Part shown: positions 1 to 7,800 of the stretch, in pieces | Numbering within the stretch: the stretch's first letter is position 1 | Layout: each line of letters starts with the position of its first letter | DNA from: CAZJHX01 sp964545715 | GTDB lineage: Bacteria > Myxococcota_A > UBA9042 > GCA-2863065 | NCBI GenBank assembly: GCA_964545715.1 | Contig: CAZJHX010000124.1 | Span: 1-32,464 of the forward strand | DNA length: 32,464 nt | Reading direction: 5' to 3' | Position numbers and translations under genes: made by a program | Notes under the pieces: model-generated | The model's input: the letters and a program-made list of their open reading frames with translations, nothing else | The model's database searches: none | Told to the model about the DNA's origin: nothing

Positions 1-53
1 CACAACTGTTGCTCAATGGCAGCTTCATCATCCTGATCATGTACGTTTTCAAT

Positions 54-3000
54 CTAGCTCCCGTTCTGGCAGCTGTCGGCCGTCGTGCAGGCGTTGCCGT
101 CATCGCATGAGGCCGCGTTGGCGGTGTTGGCGCAGCCCGAGGCCGCCTGGCAGCTGTCGTCGGTGCAGGCGTTGCCGTCGTTGCAGGAGACTGCGGCGCC
201 GCCCACGCACTTGCCGCCTGAGCACGCGTCGCCCGTCGTGCAGGCGTTGCCGTCATCGCACCCGGCCGAGTTGGCCTCATGCACACAGCCCTTCGCCGGG
301 TTGCAGCTGTCGTCGGTGCAGGGGTTGCCGTCATCGCAGCTCGTGGGCCCACCACCGTGGCAGCTGCCGCTCTTGCAGGAATCGCCCGCAGTACACGGGT
401 TGCCGTCGTCGCAGGGGCCCGCCGCCGGTGCGCTGGTGCAGCCGCTGCCGGGGTCGCAGGAGTCCTGGGTACACGGGTTGCCGTCGTTGCACACCACCGC
501 CCCGCTGCCCTGGCAAGCGCCGCCGCTGCAGGCGTCATCAGGCGTGCAGGCGTTGCCGTCGTCGCAGCCGGCACCGTTCGGCGCAAACACGCAGCCGGAC
601 TTGGGATCGCAGCTGTCGTCCGTGCACACGTTGCCGTCCGCACAGATGACCGTGACGCCGCCTTTGCACACGCCCCAGTTGCACTTGTCGGCGCTGGTGC
701 ACGCGTTGCCGTCGGCACAGGGCGCGCCGTTCTTGGGCGCCGGGTTGAACGTGCACCCGCTGCCCGAGCTGCAGCCGTCCTCGGTGCACGCGTTGTTGTC
801 GTCGCAGCTGACCTTGGCCCCCGTGCACGCGCCGCCCACACAGCTGTCGCCGGTCGTACAGGCGTCACCGTCGTTGCAGCCGCTCGTGTTCGGCTGCGCA
901 ACACACCCCTTGCTCGGATGGCAGGAGTCGTCGGTGCACTCGTTGCCGTCGTCGCACGTCTTGGCGGCGCCCGGCTGGCACACACCAGCCTGGCAGCTGT
1001 CACCCAGGGTGCAGACGTTGCCGTCCGAGCACGCGCCGGCCTTCGGAGCGTGGGCACAGCCCGTATCGGGCGAGCAGGAGTCCGCGGTGCACGCGTTGCC
1101 GTCGTTGCAGGCTTGAACGGCGCCACCCTTGCAGGCGCCCGAGACGCAGGTGTCGACGGTCGTGCAGACGCTGCCGTCATCGCAGCCGGCGCTGTTGTTG
1201 GTGTGCGTGCAGCCGGTCGCCGGGTTGCACGCGTCATCGGTGCACGGGTTGCCGTCATTGCAGGACACGGCCGCCCCCGGCGCGCAGACACCGCCCGAGC
1301 AGTGGTCGCCGGTCGTGCACACGTTGCCGTCGTCGCAGGCGGCCTTGTTGGGGGTCGCGCCACAGCCGGTGGCCACGGAGCACGTATCGTTGGTGCACGG
1401 GTTGCCGTCGTTGCAGGTCACCGGCGCGCCGCCTTTGCACTTGCCCCACTGACACTTCTCGCCCGTCGTACAGGCGTTGCCGTCATCGCAGCCGACGCTC
1501 TGAGGCTTGTGAGTACAGCCCACCTTCTTGCTGCACGCGTCCGCCGTACACGCGTTGCCGTCGTCGCAGTTGGCGGCCCCGGTCCCCACGCAAGCGCCGG
1601 CCGCGCACGTGTCGCCTGTCGTGCACTGATCGCCGTCGTTGCACGCCGCCTGGTTGGGCGTGTAGGTGCAGCCCGTAGCCGCGTTGCAGGCGTCGTCGGT
1701 ACAGGCGTTGCCGTCGTCACACGTGATCGGCTGCCCGGGCGCGCAGGCCCCGGCCTCACACACGTCACCGGCCGTACACGCGCTACCGTCGTCGCAAGCG
1801 CCGCCCTTGGGGCTGTTCACGCACGCGCCGGTCGCCTCGTTACAGTCGTTGGCCGTGCACGGGTTGCCGTCCTCACACTGCTGAGTCGGGGTGAACACGC
1901 AGCCGGTGGAGGCGTCGCACGCGTCCGTGGTGCACGCGTTGCCGTCATCACACAGCGAGTCGTGAGGCGCTCCACCGCACACACCGTCGGTGCAGGTGTC
2001 CACGCACGGCGGCGACAGCGCGGGCGACAAGTTCACGTTGATGTCGCCGGTGCCGTCGCTCACGGGAGCGCCGTTCTTGAAGCGCATGTATTTCATCCAT
2101 GTGGCGCCGCCCAGCCCGTCTTTGCCCAGCCCGGCGCCCTCACCGAGCTGGAAGGGCCACTTGCTGCCCAGCGGAAACTGCTTGAACGTGGCGTAGTGGG
2201 TCGGGTTGCCGACCTGGCTGATCTGACCGGACACCATGTCGTAATAGGTCCACTGATCGGTGACGCTCTTGGGGAAGCCGCCCTTCGGTCCGCCCGAGCC
2301 CTGCCCCGCCGGGCCCACGCCGCGCAGCTTCCACCGCACGTCGACATTCCAGATCTGTCCGACGTGATCACCGGTGACGACCTTGGCGCTGCCGTGCAGG
2401 CGCGCATCGCCGTTGTAGAAGACATCGAACGTGCTGCCGGCCTGCATGGACATCTTGGTCAGCTTCTTGTTGAAGAACTCGATGAGGTAGATGCCGTGCG
2501 CTCCAAACGCGTTCTTGGCGTCGTATCGCTTCTCCACACCCAACGGGGCGCAGGAGGTGGTGCAGGCGTTGCCGTCATCGCATGAGCCGCCGTCCGGTAT
2601 CGTCGTCGGCTGGCAGATCTGCATCGGGCTGGCGTTGGCGTTGATGTCTCCCCAGCCGCTCGCGCTGGACCCGCCCGAGTGGTGTACGAAGTCGAACCAC
2701 TGGGACGCGCCCAGGCCGGTGTTCTTGCCGTTGGCCGTCATGCCGAACTGCAGCGGATGCACGCTGTTGGCCGGCTTTTGGGTCAGGCTGGCGTAGTCGT
2801 TGGATCCGACGCGGTTCAGCGTCCCCTCGGTCAGGTCGTAGTAGCGCCAGGTGTCCGTCACGCTTTTGGGCTGCAGGCCGGCGTGAAGCTCCTTCTTGGG
2901 ACCGCCCGAGCCCTCGCCGGCCTGACCGACGCCGCGAAAGTCGTATTTCAGGGTCGCCGTCCAGCTCTCGCCAAGCCTGTCCGCGGGTCCGGACGTGATG

Positions 3001-3293
3001 GTCATGACCAGCTTCGCGACGGCGTCGCCGCTCGTGCTGACGTCGACCACCGAGCCGGGATGGCAGGTGAACACGACGCCCTCACCGTCTATGAACTGGT
3101 TCAAGACCAGGCAGTGCTTTGACCCGCTGTTGCAGGCGGTCGGATCGGCGATCGCGTTGGAGATCCCAAACCGCTCAGCCAGATCCGGCGCCTGCCCGTC
3201 ACACGAGACGACGCAGTCTTTTGCGGTCGCGCTGGTTGCCACCCCAACGACCACAAAAGCCACACACCACCCCAGTGTTGTGCCCCTCCTCAT
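54..3293 (-). CDS. Secreted Cys-rich CDDGNACT-repeat protein with duplicated N-terminal domain
   Basis: The product is 1,079 residues. The N-terminus is a Sec signal peptide (hydrophobic run, then SATA before KDC; no lipobox), so secretion across the inner membrane is expected. Residues about 79-222 and 285-430 are two copies of one domain, sharing RGVGxAGxGSGGPK, PKSVTDxWxYYD and GDIN. From about residue 444 to the end there are 24 full Cys-rich units plus one broken unit of CDDGNxCTxxxxC type, like the CTDC (Dictyostelium) repeat. Two unit types alternate: one with CxxxxGCxxxP, the other with GDxCxxGxC. A single orphan unit sits between the two N-terminal domains, near residue 237. The ATG is chosen because a GGGAGG ribosome-binding site lies about 5 bases before it. 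The gene is transcribed away from the pilin gene. Binding partner and function are unknown; a surface or matrix structural role is inference. The last unit is cut off by a TAG where base composition changes abruptly. Confidence 0.9.
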   Translation of the reverse strand: MRRGTTLGWCVAFVVVGVATSATAKDCVVSCDGQAPDLAERFGISNAIADPTACNSGSKHCLVLNQFIDGEGVVFTCHPGSVVDVSTSGDAVAKLVMTITSGPADRLGESWTATLKYDFRGVGQAGEGSGGPKKELHAGLQPKSVTDTWRYYDLTEGTLNRVGSNDYASLTQKPANSVHPLQFGMTANGKNTGLGASQWFDFVHHSGGSSASGWGDINANASPMQICQPTTIPDGGSCDDGNACTTSCAPLGVEKRYDAKNAFGAHGIYLIEFFNKKLTKMSMQAGSTFDVFYNGDARLHGSAKVVTGDHVGQIWNVDVRWKLRGVGPAGQGSGGPKGGFPKSVTDQWTYYDMVSGQISQVGNPTHYATFKQFPLGSKWPFQLGEGAGLGKDGLGGATWMKYMRFKNGAPVSDGTGDINVNLSPALSPPCVDTCTDGVCGGAPHDSLCDDGNACTTDACDASTGCVFTPTQQCEDGNPCTANDCNEATGACVNSPKGGACDDGSACTAGDVCEAGACAPGQPITCDDGNACTDDACNAATGCTYTPNQAACNDGDQCTTGDTCAAGACVGTGAANCDDGNACTADACSKKVGCTHKPQSVGCDDGNACTTGEKCQWGKCKGGAPVTCNDGNPCTNDTCSVATGCGATPNKAACDDGNVCTTGDHCSGGVCAPGAAVSCNDGNPCTDDACNPATGCTHTNNSAGCDDGSVCTTVDTCVSGACKGGAVQACNDGNACTADSCSPDTGCAHAPKAGACSDGNVCTLGDSCQAGVCQPGAAKTCDDGNECTDDSCHPSKGCVAQPNTSGCNDGDACTTGDSCVGGACTGAKVSCDDNNACTEDGCSSGSGCTFNPAPKNGAPCADGNACTSADKCNWGVCKGGVTVICADGNVCTDDSCDPKSGCVFAPNGAGCDDGNACTPDDACSGGACQGSGAVVCNDGNPCTQDSCDPGSGCTSAPAAGPCDDGNPCTAGDSCKSGSCHGGGPTSCDDGNPCTDDSCNPAKGCVHEANSAGCDDGNACTTGDACSGGKCVGGAAVSCNDGNACTDDSCQAASGCANTANAASCDDGNACTTADSCQNGS
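57..1962 (-). repeat. Tandem Cys-rich coding repeat array (about 25 units)
   Basis: The DNA repeats about every 75-80 bases, with a clearer two-unit period of about 150 bases because two unit types alternate. The plus strand shows the recurring word GCGTTGCCGTC (reverse complement of the GACGGCAACGC core). Units are very alike, so recent duplication or homogenisation is likely and unit number is at risk of assembly error. Confidence 0.85.
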
Positions 3294-3364
3294 AACAGCC
3301 TCCCTTCCTGTTACGGCTGCTCACGCGCGCGGCTGCGCCCTCTACCTCACCTCCGCGCACGAAC

Positions 3365-3393
3365 ACCCTATCCGATCGGATGTTCTGAATCAA
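3365..3393 (-). promoter_or_regulatory. Possible sigma-70-type promoter with palindrome in spacer
   Basis: On the minus strand TTGATT (3393-3388) and TAGGGT (3370-3365) are separated by 17 bases. The 12-bp perfect palindrome ATCCGATCGGAT (3370-3381) fills most of the spacer and touches the -10 box, where a repressor could bind. It lies about 75 bases before the start at 3293. The -10 match is weak (3 of 6), so this is tentative. Confidence 0.3.
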
Positions 3394-3467
3394 TGCGAAT
3401 AGACAGGGAAAAGCCCGTTATTTCAAAGAGTCTGCCCGCCAGATCAGGTATACGGCGGACACCTCAT

Positions 3468-3496
3468 TTGACCACTCACAGTCTCACCGATATTTT
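3468..3496 (+). promoter_or_regulatory. Sigma-70-type promoter for the pilin gene
   Basis: TTGACC (3468-3473) and TATTTT (3491-3496) are separated by exactly 17 bases, matching 5 of 6 and 4 of 6 consensus positions. A transcript would start near 3503 and leave a leader of about 37 bases before the ATG at 3540. I found no -24/-12 sigma-54 site here, although pilin genes in some Myxococcota use one. Confidence 0.45.
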
Positions 3497-3539
3497 GAAC
3501 ACTGGCCTGGGTGGGCCAATCCGCTGACTTGGAGACGCT

Positions 3540-4100
3540 ATGTTCCGTGCACGGGACGGGTTCACCCTCGTCGAGCTGATGGTCACCGTGACCATCCTCG
3601 CCATCCTCGCTGTCGTCGCAATCTTCGCGTTTGGGCCCCACATTCGGCGCGCCCGATCCCATGAGGCCGTCGAGCTGCTCATGCACATCAAGATGCAGCA
3701 GGAGCAGTACTTTGCGACGTACTCCACCTATGTGAGCACCGCCGCCACCGACACTGACCTGTACCCGCGAGCCGGCGCTCACCCCAAGAACTGGATCGGC
3801 GCCACGGACAACAGCCGCTGGGACTGGAGTGGTCTGGACTGCACGTCCCCGGCGGACGCCGGCTGGTGTGATTTGGCCGTCCGCCCCAGCGACCCGACGT
3901 ACTTTCGTGCGGCAAGCAGGGGCTGGACCCGAGGCGCGCCGACCCCCACCTCGCCGCACGCGATCGTGAAGAAGCTGAACCCCAATAAGCGCTGGTTCTA
4001 CGCCGTCGCGCACGGCGATCTGGACGGCGACGGGACCCTCTCCACCTTCATCATCACCAGCCAGAGCCGCCACATCATCAGCGACAAAGAGATCGAATAG
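3540..4100 (+). CDS. Type IV pilin / pseudopilin-like protein
   Basis: The product is 186 residues. A class III prepilin leader is plain: MFRARDG then FTLVELMV, so prepilin peptidase would cut after Gly7, leaving Phe+1 and the conserved Glu+5 (Glu12). A hydrophobic helix continues to about residue 31. The C-terminal globular part has Trp- and Cys-containing segments and ends with GDLDGDGTLSTF (about residues 158-169), an Asp-rich loop of calcium-binding appearance that also occurs in deltaproteobacterial pilins. It would be a fibre subunit or minor pilin. No assembly ATPase, platform or prepilin peptidase gene lies in the window, so it is an isolated subunit gene. A GGAGA ribosome-binding site precedes the ATG. 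The Cys-rich lipoprotein gene follows after 87 bases but has its own candidate promoter. Major pilin versus minor pilin cannot be decided from sequence. Confidence 0.88.
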   Translation: MFRARDGFTLVELMVTVTILAILAVVAIFAFGPHIRRARSHEAVELLMHIKMQQEQYFATYSTYVSTAATDTDLYPRAGAHPKNWIGATDNSRWDWSGLDCTSPADAGWCDLAVRPSDPTYFRAASRGWTRGAPTPTSPHAIVKKLNPNKRWFYAVAHGDLDGDGTLSTFIITSQSRHIISDKEIE

Positions 4101-4130
4101 CGCCCCCCTCGGGTTTCGAACATCTCCCGT

Positions 4131-4146
4131 TGGCACCACCTTTGCT
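4131..4146 (+). promoter_or_regulatory. Sigma-54 (-24/-12) promoter, exact consensus
   Basis: The sequence TGGCAC-N5-TTGCT matches the RpoN consensus TGGCAC-N5-TTGCW at every fixed position, with GG at 4132-4133 and GC at 4144-4145 separated by 10 bases. Transcription would start near 4157, leaving a leader of about 31 bases that contains the AAGGAG ribosome-binding site of the gene at 4188. Activation would need an enhancer-binding protein, which I cannot identify here. Confidence 0.65.
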
Positions 4147-4187
4147 CAAGGGGGCTGCGGGCGCGATTTGACCCGAAGGAGATCCTG

Positions 4188-4868
4188 ATGAAGTTGATGA
4201 TGACCTTGCTGACCGCTGCGCTGCTCTTGAATGGATGCGCAACCGAGACCACCGATCCCGCACCCGCGGACGTCACCCAAACCGAAGACACAGCCGCAGC
4301 CGATACGCCCGGAGACACGTCGGACACAGCCGAGCCAGACACCAGCGTCGTGGACACCGCCGAGCCCGAAGAGGACGACGGCTGCTGGCTGCCCGAGCAG
4401 GGGCCCGCGGGCGGACTGGACTGCATTGCGCTATGCGACCAATTCGAGACGGTCTGCGGCGCCGACGCCGGCGACAACTGCGCCGGGGGCTGTGCCACCG
4501 CAACCGCCATGTTCGAGGTGGAGCACGCGCAGGCGATTCAGACCTGCATCGAGGAGGCCGAGTGCGGCTACGAGAAGGCGGAGCAGCCCTGGGTTGCCTG
4601 CATGGTCGGACTGCCCCAGGATCTGCTGACGCCCCCCGCCGAGCACGCGACGCTTTGCGAGGACCTGACGGCCCGGCTGGCGGCCTGCGAGGACGACCGC
4701 CTGGAGAGCATGACGACCCTGTGCGTACCCATGGTCGCCACGCTCATCCAAGCGGGCCTCGAGCAGCTCGCGGCGTGCGCGGATGCCCCGTGCGAGGAGC
4801 TGGGCCAGTGCATCGACAACTCCAACTGCTTCCTGCCGCTGTTCCTGGCCGGGCTCCCCGCTGAGTAG
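4188..4868 (+). CDS. Cys-rich lipoprotein (shared eight-Cys module)
   Basis: The product is 226 residues. The signal peptide ends in the lipobox LNGC (Cys17) with Ala at +2, which suggests the outer membrane if the E. coli Lol rule applies. An acidic Thr/Asp/Glu/Pro linker (about 18-64) follows. Then comes a module with Cys at 79, 83, 90, 98, 102, 120, 126 and 138, and a degenerate second half with Cys at 157, 167, 179, 197, 202, 208 and 214. The same spacing occurs twice in the lipoprotein at 12390-12962. AAGGAG lies 6 bases before the ATG. The gene appears to be driven by the sigma-54 site at 4131. Its stop is 2 bases from the stop of the convergent TPR gene. I know no named family for the module, and function is unknown. 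Confidence 0.85.
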   Translation: MKLMMTLLTAALLLNGCATETTDPAPADVTQTEDTAAADTPGDTSDTAEPDTSVVDTAEPEEDDGCWLPEQGPAGGLDCIALCDQFETVCGADAGDNCAGGCATATAMFEVEHAQAIQTCIEEAECGYEKAEQPWVACMVGLPQDLLTPPAEHATLCEDLTARLAACEDDRLESMTTLCVPMVATLIQAGLEQLAACADAPCEELGQCIDNSNCFLPLFLAGLPAE

Positions 4869-4870
4869 CC

Positions 4871-7800
4871 CTACATCGGGAGCTCACAGATCGGGGCGCT
4901 GCGAGCCTGGGCCGTCTCCATGCCGGACATGGCCGCAGACTGGGTGAGCAGCGCCTCGACCGCTTTGACGTCAGCGTCGTCAGCCGCCGACAGCAGCTGC
5001 AGGTCCGCCAGCCGGCGCAGCGTGCGCGCGTCCGGGTCGGTCGCCACCTGCTTCTTCAGCACCGCCGTCAGCGCATCGCGATCCCCGCGACAAGCCGCCG
5101 ACGCCATCTGCAGCGACACTGGCGCCGCCTCACCGCTGGCCTCCAGCAGCGCCGTCGTCCGCGCACAGTCCACCCCGGCGTAGTGCCCGGCCAGCGAGTG
5201 CATGACCGTCGGGTCCGCGTTCACGCCCATGTCGATGCGCCGCGCCAGCTCGGCCGCCGCCGCCGCAGGCACCGTGTCCGGCGTCATGCCGTCGGAGCCC
5301 CGCGTGGTCTCAAAGCGCAATGCCTGGTTGTCGAAGCCCTCGGGATCGACGCACTCCGCAGTAATGATCCGCGCCTGCGCCACCCGCGCCTGAGCCAGCT
5401 GGCTCCACGCCGCGGTCGTTGCCGCATCCTCGGACCCGTCGACCTTGGCCGCCGGCAGCTCGTCCTCGCACAAGAAGGCCCACTTGCGCGTCTCCTCGAA
5501 CAGCTCCGGGTAGTGCTCGACCAGAAAGCGCGCGTACCGCTTCAACGCGGCGTCGCTGTACGCCATCTTGTTGGCCGTGCCCAGGGTCGCGTCAGCCATC
5601 GACGCCACCTGGAACCCGAGCTCGTCCAGCTGCACCACGATCTGGTCGGACCACTCGGGGTCGTCACTGATCGACTCATGAGCCTCCAGGAAGACCCGCA
5701 CCGCATACAGACCGCGCATCATCAGCTCCGCCGCGGGCACGATGGCGCCCATCACGACCTTGTCATCGCCCCTGGGCGGCTTCATGGCCGGCGCCAGCAG
5801 CGTGGCCAGCTTGCCGAACTGCGTCCCAGTCAGCCGGTTGTACCGACGCATCGTACTGCGCCGGGTCTTGAAGCGGGCGGACGCCGACTTCAGCACCGTC
5901 TTGTCCAGGTACTTCTGCGCACGAACGACCGCACGGTACGGCACCGCCTTGCTCGTGCGCCGCGCCAGCTTCTCCAGCAGCTTGCTCGCCGAGCGCGCCA
6001 ACGCCGGATTGCGGGTCGCCGTGTACAGCTCGTGCGACAGCTCCAGCGCCAGGTTCGCGCCGGGCTTTCGAATCCGAGACACGATCCGGCCAAGCGCCTT
6101 CAAGTAGCCGGACGAGTCGCCGCTGAGCAGCCGCGCCCGCGCCAACCACAGGCGCGCCAGGTGTCCCGGGTCGCCGTCGGCCACGGCCGCCGCCTCGAAG
6201 TGCGTCGCCGCGGTGTCGAACCGCTTGTCCGCCAGCGCCACAAAACCAGCCCACGCGGCGGCCTGACTCGTGCCGGCAGCAGCGAGCAGACGCTCAGCGC
6301 TGGTGTTGTCGTCGGCCAGCAGCGCTGCCCACCCGAGCACTTCGCGCTGTGCGCTCAGCGAGGGATGAAGACCGTGCAGCCGCTGAGCCTCATCCAACAG
6401 CTTCTCAGCTTTGGGGAGGTCGCTCATCAGTCGAGCCGCTTCGGCCCCGTCCACCGCAAACGCAACCGCCATCGCCGCATCACCACCGCACGACAGCGCG
6501 GCCTCGGCCAGGTCGGACGCCTCGGTCAGGTGCCGGTGCGAGTCGGGCTCATGCGCTGCCACTATCGCCGCAGAGCATGTCGCCACCGCCGCTGCACCGT
6601 CGCCACGGGCCTTGAAGTGGTCCGAGAAACCGGCGCCGGCCACCTCGCGGACGAACAGTCCGTGATGCGCTCCGGTACACGCCGTGGCCGCCAGGTCGGA
6701 CGCCCCAAGCTCCGTGTACAGCTCGGACGTCGCCAACAGCGCGTGCCAGCGACCCTCCGCAAGCAGCAGGTCATGCACGATGACAAACACCTGGCGTCGC
6801 GAATCCGCGTCATTGGCGAAGCGGGTCGCAGCCTCACGCAGCAGCGGCGTCGCGCGATCCGCGATCAACGTCGCGGCCGTCTGCCGATGCGTCTTGGACT
6901 TGGCGCGCACCGCCACCTGGTAGTAGTCGATCAGGTGCAGCTTCAGTTTGTCCGCGGCGCCCTCGGCGGTCAGTACCTTGTGGTACAGCGCAGCCGACGC
7001 GGCGTACTCGCCCCGACGGTCCTCGACGTCCGCCAGCAACAGCGCCACATCGGTGCGCTGCTCCACCTTCAACCCATCCATCACGCTGCGCAGCACCGCG
7101 GCCGCGTCGTCGAGTCGACCACTGTCGATCAGGGCCTCAGCAGCGTGCATGACATAGGTCTGGGCGGCACATGCGGCCGAAGCGCGCACGGCCTTGTTGC
7201 CCTTGCGGCTGAGCACGGCCAGCCGCTTGAACGCCTGCTGGGCCTCCGCCGCGCTCACGCCGTCGAACATCGGCTTGCCGTCGCTGTCCCCGCCCTGCGG
7301 CGCGACCTCGTCCAGCTCGGCCAGGGTCAAGAGCAGCTCCGCCCTCAGATCGCGCGTGGTCTTGCGCACGCTCGCCGCTACCGCCGTCAGCTCGTCGCGC
7401 TGACCACGCCGGGCGTAGAAGCGTGCAAGCTGGATGAGTCCGGTCACCCGTGCGCGCTTGGGCAGCTCACGGTAGACCTTGAGCACGCGGCCCACGTCCA
7501 CCGCGCCCAGCACGGCCAGCTTGTTGGTGTAGTCGACCAGCGACCCGAGATCGGCAAACGCAGCCTTTCCCGACCGGCGGTCCATCACGTTGTCGAGCAG
7601 CGTCGCCATGCGCTCGAACCCGACCGCCGGCTTGCCCTCGATGGAGTCGATCCAGGCCAGCACGACCTGGGCGATCACCTGCTGATGAGGCGTCTGCCCC
7701 TCGGCCGCGATCGTCCGCGCCGCACGAGCCAGCGGCTGCATGCGCCCGGCGTCCAGACCCAGCGACGCCACACCACCGCTGAGCGCCTTGCCCATCAGGC

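Noticed and set aside
57..1962. Possible CRISPR array
   Set aside because: Regular spacing, but the whole stretch is one open frame with Cys-rich protein units, the units differ throughout, and no cas genes are near.
279..2585. Long open frame antisense to the Cys-rich repeat gene
   Set aside because: It mirrors the 75-base repeat and high GC of the real gene; the translation is a monotone Ala/Val/Arg repeat with no family features. The minus-strand frame has a signal peptide, ribosome-binding site and known motifs.
4101..4162. Terminator hairpin after the pilin gene (GCGCCCC ... GGGCGC)
   Set aside because: The arms are short and far apart, with no T-run after them; the sigma-54 site lies between them, which explains the region better.
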